Origin: Sapria himalayana
Lineage: Eukaryota; Streptophyta; Magnoliopsida; Malpighiales; Rafflesiaceae
Assembly (NCBI GenBank): GCA_029783825.1
Contig: JAREIK010002991.1
Coordinates: forward strand, 1,191,137-1,255,136
Direction: 5' to 3'
Length of the DNA stretch: 64,000 nt
Every line of letters starts with the position of its first letter. The stretch's first letter is position 1. The notes under the pieces were generated by a model. That model saw nothing but the letters and a program-made list of their open reading frames with translations, had not been told where the DNA came from and did not search any database. Positions 9,701 through 23,100 of this stretch are shown one piece after another. The position numbers were made by a program, and so were the translations under genes.

Positions 9701-12700
9701 AAGTGTCACTAAAAAATTCAGCTTAGGATTTTAACCAGATTAGGGTTTAGTCAGAGCCCTAATAAAAATGACATTACTTTTCACATAGTCATGACTTTTT
9801 ATTAAAAAAGAAAGTAATATTTAGGTTTGAGTACCACGACTTTACTCAACTTGCAAAAAAATTGTCTAGAATTGAGTGTTGCAACTTCATTTAAGTGTCT
9901 ATCATCTACAAGTATTGATGGTGTGTGTATAAAATTCAAAAAAAAAATCACGTGTGTGTATTACACCATTCAGGTGAAAAGTAAAAAATTTGGGTTATCT
10001 CTCAAGCAGCACTATATTTAATGTATATAGATAAGATTATGTTTCAGTTTTAATTTATTCTTTTTCAATCTTAGATGTTCGTCTATTTTTTTAGCATGAT
10101 CTTTTATTTATTCACCTCTTGTAGTTTCTTTATTGATCAATGGTGCTTAATAGAAGATATCAAAACTTTCTTTCTTTTTTTAGGCAACAACATATAAAAA
10201 ATTATTACCTCCTTCAATTTATTTGTCGACTTTAATCTTCATAGATCTAGTGATCATAATTATCATTTTTTTAGTGTCACAACTTTTTACTACACTTCAA
10301 CCTCAACCTTACATTGCGTTGTTCATCTCCATTTTTTCCCTCATTTTTCTTTATGTTTTCATCATAAAATATTATAGCTTTGAGTATTACATCCTCCAAA
10401 ATAATGTCCATTTTTTTGATTTATGCTTCCATTTATCTTGATCATTCTTTCTCTACATTATTTCATTCTTTTGTCAGCTTTAGCAAAGCCAAAATGTGGT
10501 TTTCGAATGATATTTGATTTGTCCAACATGAATATTTGTGTTCATCTTCAAATGATAGTTGATCTGTCCATCATGACTTTAATAACTTTTTTTCAATGTC
10601 AATGCTTCTTTCTATCTCTATTAATTATTATAAAATATTGTATTAGACAACAATTTAATATATCCAAAATAAATTTTATAGCTCTTCATGACTTTGAATG
10701 TTAGCATGAAAGTATACATCAAATTGATTGCAAGGTTTGTAGTACCAACCGCTATTCTAAAATGATTTATCTATGTGATTTTATGGTTGATCAATTTATG
10801 GGTTTAAAAGATTTAATTGATTCTCATAGCTATGTTCATCATTATTTGGTATGATGATTATCAAAAAACAAAAAAAAAAACAAATGCACTCACAACACAG
10901 ATGCAATTTTAAAACTAAGTAAAAATTTTATACCAACTCAAATTTGATTATCAAAATTTGAATACAATCCTTGGAAATAGTGTTGAAATCTTATTGTGAT
11001 TTTGTGAGGGTGTCAAAATTCATAAATATATGGGTCACACAAGTAATAAAGTATATATAAATCTAAATATCAACCTTACATGAATTATTTTGATAGTTTG
11101 ATTACTCGACAAATAACTAATATCTATATGAGTTGAATTGGTGTACGTTGCATTTAGGATTATACGTAGACTCCAATGTTGGAGAATGTACTTGTGCCTA
11201 ATGATATTTCTTAGTATTTAGTCAATATTATATTTGATTATTAGATGAATGGTAGATTATTAGTGTAGAAATGCATGTATACCCTCATTGCAAACAAGGT
11301 GGCCATCATTGTTGTGACATGTTATGTTCAATTTTGTGGGTTACACATCCTCCCAAAAGCTAATTGGTAAAATTTATCTTGTAAACAAAGATCTACAAGT
11401 ATATGAGTCATACAAGTAGTAAAGAAGATTTTTATCTAGATTTCAATCTCACGTAACTTATATTAGTAGCTGGTCAAACAACAATGATATAATACAATTC
11501 TTAAAAATGAAAAAATTATGGATTTTGGTATAAATACTATATCCTAAGATTTTTCCAATTACTTTATGTGATAAAATGTTTAAATAATTCAAGTTATATT
11601 AGGTTTAGACACAATAAATGTTGAGTTATTGTGCAATAACTTTTTTCCTTAGAGATATAAAAAGTAATTATTACTATTAAGTCATTCCTAATGATAATTT
11701 TCTCATAGCTGTCTTATTTGTACTTTATCTTCGAGACAAAATATCATTATTATTCATAGTCATTCATATGCTTATACCTTATAGGCAATTCATCAATTAT
11801 CATTAATTATTACTTCATATGTGTATTCTTATTTTTTGGTCTCTTGTATCATAAAGACTAATAATTAAAATGATTTATAAGACTCTGTACTCTTGGCATT
11901 ATAAGTATCATACTCACATGATTAACAAATAATTTTCTTGAGTTTTATTAGTGAGAACCATATGAGTGAAAGCAACTCAAATGGGTGTCACCACCTTGTG
12001 AATTATGATATATTCATGCACATCCCATGGATTACCTGTCACCAACCTCTATGATTATAATGCAACTCATACACTAAATATGAAACTATCAGAAAAATGT
12101 TATATAAAATATCCACATCAATTAAGAATAAGTTCTTCTAAAATATATACAATGGATTAGCATGTAAAATTATTTATATTTTCAGCTTTGTGAGTGTCAT
12201 ATTGAAAAAGATTAACATACCCCTGATTTTAAGTTTTAACGTATAGATTTGAATCATACGTCATAGTTGAAAGGGATATTAGTTATTTCCTACTATATTG
12301 ATAAGTGAGCCACATGATTTACCCCTTACCATGTCCCATGGAAACTCACACAAACATATCATTAGTCAGATAAGTATTTCAAGTTAGATTTAATTATCTC
12401 ATCCATCAATTTTCTTTCTACTATATAAGTATAACATATTTATTAATATCAAAATTGTTTATACACCATCCCATGATTTTAACTTGAGACTATAAACCTT
12501 TGTTAAAGTTAAAGTCACTATGTTTTTACACCCATGCGGTACATTTTTACTATGACATGAAGTTAATGTCATGGATATTTATTTGTTATGAGATAAGTAT
12601 TATTGTGAATCCATGTTAACATTATGGCCATAAAAGATATATTTTATATAATTGAAGGATTGTGCCCATGAGATGGTAAATTCATGGCTTACAAAGATTG

Positions 12701-12800
12701 TCACAATGAATTAGGTAGAGTTTAAGCTAAGGATGAATGCTAAAACTACTTGAAGATCCATAACCTACTAAGTAGCCAAGAGATTTTAAAACCCTATTAA
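9700..12800 (-). mobile_element. Decayed Tat/Athila-like gypsy sequence: spacer and LTR-like region
   Basis: At 9990-10015 ggttatctctcaagcagcact resembles the conserved ggttgcctcccaagtagtgct seen at 44870. That sequence is a hallmark of the region after pol in Tat/Athila-type gypsy elements, here in minus orientation. The segment 11040-12300 shares phrases in order with 40780-41400 and 45400-45780 (for example ctaaatatcaaccttacatg, and ttctaaaatatatacaatgg). Integrase remnants follow at higher coordinates, as expected for an element read on the minus strand. All frames are broken. Borders of the element were not found. Confidence 0.5.
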
Positions 12801-12854
12801 TTATATGAATATTCATTAAAATATACTAAAACTATAAATTTATGAAGTTGATCA

Positions 12855-13340
12855 ATTTATGTTCATGTTTGAGATGAATTTATTATGTTTTCTATTATTT
12901 GTTATCTCTGTGTTTGAGATTTCTACTTACACATTCATCTACGGATGATATGTGAATCCCCTTTTATGCTTAGTTTCATGTCTTGCCAAATATGCCCTAA
13001 ACATCTAGTTATATAAATTTATTCCTCCATTAGTTATGATACATCACAATACTCTAAATCATGTAGCAAAATATTTGCATGAGAATTCCAAGACCATCTT
13101 AACATCTTGTATTAGATATCAAGATGATAATACACTTTTTGAATAATTTCACAATTTTACTACAATGTATTTCATAAATGAATTCCATTGTCATTGAATT
13201 TTAATTTATGGATTCACATATACCTTCATAAAGATCTTATACATACATGTTGACAAAATGATTTCTTTGATATTATCTAATGACCATGCAATAGAATCCT
13301 AGTTGATAATTTTATTTGTATTTTTCTTCCAAAGAAAAAT
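12855..13340 (-). pseudogene. Ty3/gypsy integrase fragment (copy 1), decayed
   Basis: This segment aligns by eye over its whole length with 14355-14815. Shared phrases include gtttgagattyc, ttgccaratatrcyc, gatcacaatgctctgaa or gatacatcacaatactctaaa, and gaccatgcaatag. In the second copy the minus strand gives recognisable gypsy integrase. All frames here contain stops. Confidence 0.55.
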
Positions 13341-13379
13341 ATAACGAAGATGATTAGGTAACATATTTTGATTTTCACA

Positions 13380-13960
13380 TTCTGATAGAATTTGGTGGTA
13401 AAAGTCATTATCACTTCATAGTACTATGACTTTATCATTAATAAGACTTTATAATTTCAAGTCAAAGCCTTGATCTTTTCAAAAAGTCATAATTTTTGAG
13501 CTATAACAAGTCATGCATTCAAAATTACAAAGCCCAATACCATAGTAATTATCCAATGTCATTATTTTTGGAGACAAAATATTATATAGGGTATATATTC
13601 GAGTATGTCCTTCCCCAAAATCATAACTATTGCTCTCAATGAAAAACAAATATATGATTTTTATGTTCAGGCTAATTTTTAGTACCATATAATTTTTGCT
13701 GCACAACTGCTATGTGATATATGAGAAAGGTCAAGCCCAGTACCATAACCAATCTCAGCACCATGGCAAAGATGGAGATGTGGGAATCTAAGGAAAAAGA
13801 TTTTGATGGACTATAAACAAATTCATGATTCAGGAAATGAAAGCCATAGAAAACTCAAAGGTCATGGTGCTCACCGATACCTTAAATTCCACTCTTTTTT
13901 TGATTTTATTGTGACCCCATTGGGAGTCAATATTATTTCAAAAGGACCATGCTGTAAAAA
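13380..13960. repeat. Dispersed repeat related to the 35.6-36.9 kb duplication
   Basis: Phrases such as gtcataatttttgagctataacaagtcatg and acaaagcccaataccatag recur as gtcataacttttgagttatat and acaaagccacaactac at 35640-35690. It lies between the two integrase fragments. Short open frames here are not supported as genes. Confidence 0.45.
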
Positions 13961-14089
13961 TTTCTACTTCTCTATGAATGACTTCAATAAATAATTAAAA
14001 ACTAATATATTTTGATTAACTTTGAACTATGTCATTTATAAATTCTTGTCTTATCAATATGTTGTTTTATCTTTACAAAATTAATGAGT

Positions 14090-14830
14090 TGTTAAATGAA
14101 TATTTTCTCAACTCTTACAATTCACTTATTTGTGGAACATTTTCTTTATTTGAATCATTTAAGTTATGATTCAACTTCTTAATCACCCACAATATTTTAT
14201 GTACCATAAGTTCATATTGAAAGTGACAAGTATTTCCAAAGAAGAGTCAGAAGTAGGACATTCTCATTGGTGTCTTAAAATCAGTTATATATGGCCATAT
14301 GGTCTCTTTCGAGCATTGAGGCTAGTCTTTACTAGATGAATTAACCATCTTCTCTAATATTTTTTTTATTTTATGTTTGAGATTCCACTTGCCCATTCAT
14401 TTGGGAATAAAAGTGAGTTATTTTATGTTTTGCCAGATATACTCCAAATATTGAGTTACAAAAAATGATTCTCTATATTATTTATGTTAGATCACAATGC
14501 TCTGAATGATGTAAAAATATTTGTATAAGAATTTCAAAACTATCTTCACATCATTTGTTTGCAGTATTACTGCTTTAGAATTTTTATACAATGTCTTCAC
14601 ATCTTTGTGACTTTTAGATATCACAAAGATAATACTCATGTTGAGCCATTTCTTATTTTTTTTCAAAATGTTTTTCATTATTGGATTCCATCATCATTCG
14701 AATTTAAATGTCATCTTCACATCTTCCTACATAAATATCTTACACATATATGTTGATAGTATGGTCCCTTTGATATCTTCAAAAGACCATGCAATAGTTT
14801 TGTCATCATTATTTAGGCCAGTATCCCTTC
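14090..14830 (-). pseudogene. Ty3/gypsy (Tat/Athila-like) integrase fragment (copy 2), decayed
   Basis: On the minus strand, AVILQTNDVKIVLKFLYK near 14570 matches the family pattern AVALPTNDAKVV.KFLKK. Further on, a broken frame near 14440-14370 gives KHKI..FYSQMNGQVE, matching KHKVATPYHPQTNGQVE of the integrase core, with NKKNIREDG following as in the NREIK.ILEK motif. Stops and shifts are present throughout. The piece represents the DDE core to the C-terminal part. It sits 1.5 kb from a second copy of the same region in the same orientation. Confidence 0.7.
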
Positions 14831-14859
14831 CATTGCATTATTTAGGCCAATATTTTATC

Positions 14860-15186
14860 TAGGCTGGCACGAGCCATATGCCACATGCCGGGCAAGGCAC
14901 GACCTATGAGCTTGGCCTAGTTGCACAGTAAACTAGCCTAGGTGACTACCTAATGGGAAGGTATAATATTTCTAAAACAACCGGTATGTAAGTCGACCAC
15001 CCATTATGTTTTCATGCAAGAAGTTTTGTAGACACCATTTGACATGGACTAGCACAACCATACACATTGTCATGCCACAATGTTGTGCTAGGTCGATGGA
15101 TAGTGTGCTATTGTGTCGTGCCTAGAACAACATGAGAATTTTTCTGTGCCTTGTAAAAATGGGTCATGACCCTTTTGACACCTATA
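14860..15186. mobile_element. Decayed hAT MITE-like element
   Basis: The stretch is locally GC-richer, with gctggcacgagcc, gccgggcaaggcacgacc and tgtcgtgcctag, and ends ccttttgacacctata. That is close to the hAT end gtttgacacctcta. The left end is not clear, and no target duplication was found. It looks like an old member of the GC-rich hAT MITE family. Confidence 0.55.
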
Positions 15187-15189
15187 TAG

Positions 15190-15615
15190 CATTATCATCT
15201 TTCTCATGGTATTATGTAATAAATGACATATAGGAGAAGACCTTGCCAGTGCAGATAACCTCGAGGTGTCTTATTGTTGCTACAAACATGTGTCAATCTA
15301 CTCAAAATTAAGACTACCCATCCTATGAACATTTTTGATTTGATTTTTTTTAGTTATTCATTCTCAAGCAAGTTTTCCATATAACATTACTGGTCGATAA
15401 AAAAAATATAAGTTTAAAGGAAGTAAAAGTCTATAAATTGAGTATCATAACAAAGTCATAATATATTTTTGACATCGTTATTGAGAATTATTAAGTTTGG
15501 TTAGTCAATATTAATTTACATAATTATAACAAAAAATATTGTTTTATTTTTAGCAGTTTGGATATTAATACATTTATTTTATACCATGATTTGTATTGCT
15601 TATCTTGTGTTGCCT

Positions 15616-15649
<34 letters not shown>

Positions 15650-16570
15650 TTGTTAATATTTTTTTATTTGTTTTATAGTCATCACATCAATTATCAGCAA
15701 AAACTCTAGGATTGAGTTGATACCTATTGACCTAGAGATTAAGATGACTATAAGAGTACCTCTGAGATAGATAGCTGAAAATTAACTAGTGGAAGTTACT
15801 AGCATAAAAATCATCACCACGCACTAGGAGAATATTAATAATTTATTAGCATGATAGCTATTATAAGATTCAGATATAACAAGTAGAAGTCAATGATAGG
15901 TGATCTAGAAAGTATACTAGAAATAGCATTTTCAACGCCCTTGAAGATTGGATTGCCATGCAATTGGTGAATTTTCTAAGAATATCCAAACATAAGTTAT
16001 TCAATCATTCATGTAACATTTCACTCTCTGACATAATTAAAATTTGAAATAAATAAATAATATCAAATTATATGCGACATTAAATCTGTGCAATTATTAA
16101 ATAAATAATGGCATCACATTTGATAAAATCAGAGGATAAATGATAGATTATCTTCGACATCAAAGTAATAAACATGAATATTATAATATAATAAATCTTA
16201 ATTAGCAGTAATATGGTGATGAATATGATTTCACAAGAATACATCTGTTGCGTGTGAATGAGTGTCAGGGTTATGAGATTAGAGCAAGTAAGATCATCAT
16301 CCCAATAAAATGATAAGCGATCCAACAAACACACTGAGAAAATATATCGATCATCTAAGAATATCTAATCATAAATGATTCATATAATATTCACTGGGAC
16401 TAAACTCGTATCTACAAGATCAAGTGACTCCCTCAGCTGCCAATCGAATAATCATATTATTAGTTATATATAATTTATATTATTATATACATTATATGAT
16501 TTTTTTATTATTATATAAATTATGGTATATATAGATAATATAAATTGTATACATAATATATATACTATAT
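15190..16570. other. AT-rich intergenic region, with (AT)n microsatellite
   Basis: No gene is recognised. A pure (TA)n run of about 28 bp lies at 15619-15646. The segment 16020-16340 is AT-rich with only short open frames. The segment 16460-16570 is a very AT-rich low-complexity stretch bordering the foldback relic. Confidence 0.5.
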
Positions 16571-16576
16571 ATAGCA

Positions 16577-16890
16577 CACGATGGAGCTCGACTCTGGTGC
16601 TGGCGGAGCTCCAACGAGCTCCATCGTGGAGCTCTGTCGAGCTCATGTGAGCTCCAACAAGCTCCACGATGGGGCTCTTGGAGAGGGGTGAGTTGAGAGG
16701 GGAGACAAGTGAGGGGCAAGGGCAAGGATGAGGGCGAAGGGAAAGAGAGAGGGACGAGGGTAGTTTTGGAATTATGTATTCTGAGTGTCTTGATTTTTAA
16801 TTTATTTATAGGTTGGTGTATTTTTTTGAAATATTCAAAGATGAGTTTCAATTTTTTAAATATTTTAGGGACTACATGAAACAGTATTTC
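16577..16890. mobile_element. Partial foldback element in the promoter region of the OB-fold gene
   Basis: It shares with the complete foldback element at 48664-49238 the gagctc/cgatggagct palindromic core, a purine-rich gagaggggtgag... stretch, and a right arm containing tttttaatttatttata followed by a tttttttgaaatatt-like run. The left arm is missing. It ends about 100 bp upstream of the TATA-like box of the gene at 17105. Confidence 0.65.
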
Positions 16891-16992
16891 TTTTTTTTTT
16901 TTTTTTACATTTATTGGTTCGTGATTTGTTATAAAAAGTTATTTTAACTTGCATATTTTTTAAAAAGGGACTTTTTAAAAATTTGAATCATG

Positions 16993-16999
16993 TATAAAA
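16993..16999 (+). promoter_or_regulatory. TATA-like box of the OB-fold gene
   Basis: tataaaa lies 105 bp upstream of the start codon at 17105, after a long AT-rich stretch and before a GC-richer leader (gggttcccgtttccgc). Spacing is suitable for a start of transcription near 17020-17030. Confidence 0.45.
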
Positions 17000-17104
17000 T
17001 TATCTTCCTAGGGTTCCCGTTTCCGCTAAAGACCGATCGAGTCATCGAGATCCATAGCAGTAGCCTGAAGTAGCAGAGAGCGCAAAACCTGGAAATTGGA
17101 ATCA

Positions 17105-20100
17105 ATGGCTGCCGATACTGTAACTAAGAAACTGAAGCCACAAATCAGCGAGGTGACGAAACTCACTCCAGGAACGAATCGTTACAATCTACGCGTCAAA
17201 GTTTTGTCTGTTACACACATTACGACCAAGAGAAATTATCCCAACTCTTCCATTGCTGAATGTTACGTCGCTGATAAAACAGGAAAGGTCATTTTTACTG
17301 CTCGTAAAGCACAAAGTTTGGTCTCTCTCTCTCACTCTCTCTCTCTCTCTCTCACTCTCTCATATTCGATGCAATCATTTTGTTGTTGTTGTATTTGTTT
17401 CTTGCATAACAAGACGGTCAACCACGAACATCCATGAATTAGATTCAAAAGGATCTAAACTTTATCTATATCGCTAAAAATCAAATTCTAAAAAATTCAG
17501 TCGAGTTTCTAAATGCTCTACTTTTGTTCTCATCTCCGAGGAGAAATAAGCACACACAATGCCAAAACGATTTTCTTTTCTTTTTTTTTCTTCTGGAACA
17601 ATCAACAAGTATTAACTAATTGATTGCTAAACATAAAACCCTATTGGTATAAATGCCAGTAAGTAGGAGATCTCAGCGTATCATCGCTGACCCTTGATCA
17701 TGATCGTCCAAACGTAAAAATCATTGCTCAGATTCTCAAGCTTCGAGTCAGCTTAATTGGTTAGGTGCTGTTATTTATTGGTATTTCATCCTCATATTAT
17801 TGCCCGATCGAAAAAATCATTGCTCGGCGAAATCACTGGCAATGATGAACAGTGATCACCATAAAAGGCAAGTGGGGATGTCTGGCGGAGCTGAAGAAAG
17901 ATGACGAGGTGGTTAGCACCTAAGAAGCACGGACACGGACACAATGATACGATACGGCAGGATACGGGGAGATGGCAAATTCAAAAAAACCAAGATACAG
18001 ATACGGCTCGGATACGGCTAGGATATGGCATGATAAAAAAAATAAATATAAAAATTATTATTTATAAATATTAGGAATTTTATAAAATAAAATAATATAT
18101 TTTATTTTATTTTATTAAATATATATATATTTTTTATTTTATAAAATTAAAATATTATATTTTATCTTATTTTATAAGATAATATTTATAATTATCTTAT
18201 TTTATAAAATAATATTTAATAATAAGCTTATATTATATAAAAATATAATTTTATAAAATAAAAATATAATTGTGATATGATAACCTACCAAGAGGATTAC
18301 CTCGAGGTTTATGGTTTATGGTTTGTATCTAATGAGCTACAAATATGTATAGTTATTAATATTAAGTTGTAATCCTTATAATAAAAGTGATAATATTAAT
18401 ATTCATCTTGTGATTCTATATTGGTAGGCCTCTAAATATTTGTGTATTTGTAATAATTAATCTATCAAATTTTTTTGTTTTTGCTATGATTTTTATTTAT
18501 TATAAAATATTCAATTTTCTTTTTACTAATATATTTTTCAATTTGTAATCATTATATGTAACCATATTTATAATTTAATTTTTTAGTACTTGAAAATTCT
18601 CACTTTATATTAGTACTTGAAGATTTCTTTAAAAAAAAGAGAGTCGTGAATGTTGCACTATCTCAGGGGGTGACATGTACCTAATATACATGCATAAATT
18701 TGAAAATTCAAATTTTTAAAATTTATAACTAGTGAGATTGAGTTCCCCACAATATAGCTATTGAGATTGAGTTCACCTGCAACATAGGTACTTATTTGAC
18801 ATGAGAGTTAAAAGGTATCAAGACCTTTATGTACATCACTTGTAGATTGATAAGTATTATGAAAGACTATATTCATATCATGTAGGTAAACTTTATCTGT
18901 GGGCGACTTCTAGTAGTGAGATTAGATAAATTATGGAATAATATATTAGGAGCGAGCCTTCTTATAATAACTCAAATAGGTTGTGATATGATTATTATTG
19001 TGATGATTATTAAGTTATCTTCCAGGAGGATGAATTTAATTTTGACTCATAGATTCTTCAAGATATTTTGTATCAATTGAACTTAAAATATGCTTGATAA
19101 TCAAGATTAAGTCGTAATTGTGATAATAAAAGTAATATTATTAATATTCATTATGAGATTATATCTTATTAGGCTTTTGAATGTTTTTGTATTAGTAATA
19201 ATAATTCTATCAAATGTTATTTTTTTTCTAATATTTGAAAATTCTTATATTTGATTTACTTTATTTTTTTCAATTAATGTTTAAATCTATGTTTTTTATA
19301 TTCGTTATAATTTTTACTATGTATAAAATAAATATTAAGATGCAAGTTTTTGAAGTCTTAATATATGTAATTATTATATATATAATTATTGTTTTTTGAA
19401 TAATGAAGAAATTATTATACTTGTTGTTTCTTAAATATGTTATTATTTGAATGACACAATTCAAATGAAAATAATATTAGATAATTAATTATATTTTGGA
19501 AAACAAAGATAATATGAGCGGAGAAAAGCTTTTTTCCTTACAATTTGTTTATCTCTTGAATCAAATTTATCTGTTATGATTAAATGTATGCTAGAATATT
19601 TAATTTCTCATGTTTGAATTTTTTTTATGGTCTAAAAATTTTTATGTTATAATTTCTTTTGTTTATTTTTATGCTTTTATGCTTTTATGATGAGAGCACC
19701 CTACCCAATATGTTGGTTTTTCTAAGTTTTGACTTTTCTATAAATAGGATTATTTTTTAAAATTTATGTTTTTTTCTTATATATAATTTTTTTTTCACTT
19801 TGTATCTCAATCTCTATTGAGAAATTATTGAATCCTTGAGAAATCAATGTGGTGTGTTTATTTTTTTTAGTATGAATACTTAGCTTTTACCATCTTCATA
19901 CATCAAGCTAATATGTTTTTGATGATGATGGTTATGCACTTTACTTATTTAAAGATTCATATACTAATTCATGATTTGATTGATGTTTTAACATTTGTCT
20001 AAAATTTTTAATACAATTAATTATAAGAATTATATGTGGATTATTTATCATTTTGAATGTGCTATTGTACTTTTCAAATTTATTAATTTTTTTTTTGTAT

Positions 20101-23100
20101 TTTAGTTAAAATTAAAAATTCTTTATCTAGGCTACGAATTAATAAATTTATCCACCATTATTTTAGGTATAGTTCTTCGTATTTTCACTAATTATTGTTT
20201 TAAATAATAATTCCTGCTTGTATTTTTGATTCTTATATTTATTCAATATTTTTCTGAATTCTAATCAGGCATCTTTATTAATTTTATTATGTGGTTTCAT
20301 TAATGATGTCTTCTGGATAAATGTTTTTTTAAGGTTATTTATTTATTTTTTGCACTATTTTTATTCATTTCTTTCATTAGGATGAATGTTTCCAAAACAA
20401 AAAAAAATGATAATCAAAGTTAATTTATTTATTGTAATTAACAAAAAATTGTATATATAAAAAATATAGGCTTTTTTATTTTCTTTTAAAATAGAATGAG
20501 ATAGCATCAATGCAATGGGCGAAGTGTGTGAGGGATCCATGGGTAGTAGTTTGCTTTAAATAAGGGAAGTTGATGTATGGTTGGATTTAGTGACCTTTTT
20601 GTTTTGGGTGGGGGAGGGGGATAATGTTTTTTAAAGATTGTGGATAATTATAAAAGGATTTGTTCTAATAGGCTCATTTAATTGAAAATGTCCAATTTTG
20701 GATAAGGATTCACACTTTAAAATGTAACTTTGGTTTCTACATTTGAATTGAAAATATTTTTTATCAACAACATGACAATGTATTTGCTAATATGAATTAG
20801 GTTGGTACTCAGTATTTAGTTTTTTTTTTATGCTACTCATTTTGTTGTTTGTTTGTGATTTAATCAACGATCATATTGATATTTGAAATCTTATAAAGAT
20901 TCCTAAAGATTTAGTTTTGCAACATCAAACACATATCTCTAGTTAGATTAGATTTCACCCATTGAGAATGTTATCAGGAGCCTCATGTTCCCTTCACAAT
21001 TTTCAAATATTCTTTCTTGTGCAGTTAAAAGTTATCTTTTTATTATTTTAATTTTTTTTTCATTTTTTAAATATTTTATGATGATTAATAAAATTTTCTT
21101 TTCTCATTAGTGTAATGACTTAAATATTTGTCCTTGGCACGAATCTATGTAATAATTTTCTTTGCCAAAAAAATTGTTGCTTTATTGTTTGTTAATCAAT
21201 AATTATTTCATAATTTTAAAGTAATTTGTTTTGTTGCATTTTCTTATTTGGGGAGAGTTGTATTTTTCACTATGAACCTTTAATGCACTTTTTTCATTCA
21301 TTTATTTATTTTTAATTGAATAAGATGTTTTGATATGATAATCACGTCAAGTATGATTTGTTAAAATAAAGCTTGTTTGTCTGATAGAGATATATTTATA
21401 TGCAATTCAATGAAATATTGATCATGTATGAAGTTTTTTTACATTAGGCTAATTTGAAAACAAGTTGAAAGACATTGACTACATGTGTCAACAAAGCTAG
21501 TTGGTAGTCAAATTATTGAATTATCAATTTTAGAATAATATAATGTAAAAAATATAATTGCAATAATATTCTTATAATATTTATATATCAATTTTTTTTA
21601 TAAAGTAAAAAAGTGATTAAAGCAGCTCATATGTTGGATGCTCTTATGAAAAATATAAAACATAAAAAAATAAAAATACTTATAATATTTCCTATGAAAT
21701 TGGTGCATTAAAGTATGCAACACTAAATCAGGAAGAAAGGAAAATAAGTTATGATATCTTAAGATTATTGTAAAATTGTTTAATGATTATTTTGTTGTCT
21801 AATTATGTTCAGTGGTAATAATCTTTTTTTGAATCTTTTTTACTTAAAAAAAATAATTTATCTTTATTTATTTTGTTTTCTCATATAATATTAGATTGGA
21901 AGTTATGCTCTATGCATCTTAATTGTCACAATTAATAGTAGTGGGAGAAGATAGTGCATATATAGACCTGACAATAAAGAAGGGTGGCTTGACACAACTT
22001 TTTTGCCCCTTGGAATAACTGATTGTGCAGAGTTGTGAAGAGCTGTGTTCAATTTGTGTTAAAATCTAGCATAATCGTGTCATGCCCTACACAATGCTAA
22101 TGCTAACCTAGGCTGGCCTAGATTTGTCGAAGCTCATAGTCTAGCATTTACTGCACTAGATGTTTCTCCTTTTATTTCTTATGGGCTAGGGGTGGTTCTG
22201 TCCTGGTTGTCCAGTCTATGTCCAGATAGTGGTGTCAAATGGATCGGCTCGGCCTAGCCCTACTCATTTTTAGGTGGCCCAATTGGGCCACCATGCCTTG
22301 CCAAGCTCGGCACGGCTTCAGTCGAGTTGGCCCAGCACTGCCTGTCTGCCCGGATGTTTAGTTTTTTGGGTGGGGTTGTGCATGGATTAGCCAGATCTGG
22401 TCAGTTTGGGCATGATATGGGGTGAGGTTTGGCAGTTTCGGTTGGGTTCGGGCTATTTGCAAAATTTTTAATCCAAAATTCAAAATAATTAAAAAATTTT
22501 AATTATAATTATTTAATACTTAAATTAAAATATATAATTAATTATTTAATTATTTAATTTATTAAATTAAGAAAATATAAATAACTAGAATTTAAAAATT
22601 AATATGTCTGATTTTGAATCAATAGTAGTAATAGTGTTTAAATTAATAAAATTAAAATATTAATATAACAATTCAATACAAATCACAAAAACTTAAGTAT
22701 CTGAATTCCAAGTCTCAAAATAAAATGAAAAAAAAAACAAAGATAAATTAAAAATGATAAATGAAATTGAAAAATTTTAATCTCGTCAGCATATTATTAA
22801 TGATGATAATAGTACTAGTGAATCAATAGCAGTAGGTAGTAAAGAAAGCTCAGATGCTCAGCTCGTTTATCAATGCATCAATCTCATATCAGTCATCAAT
22901 CGTCATTAACATTAATATCCTACGAATTATCATGAGCAGCTAACTCTTTCACTTTTGCTGTAGTCTCAGCATGATCTTTGATGTTAAAGCATGAATTCTT
23001 CTAATTTTTTATGTATATTAATATCTCAATAATATATGACTCTAATTTAAATTTCTTATTTGAAATTATATTCACTATAACAGAAAAAGTAGATTTTGAT

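Noticed and set aside
18345..19225. A complete LTR retrotransposon between the two repeated segments
   Set aside because: No primer-binding site, coding sequence or target duplication was found in the 0.7 kb between them.
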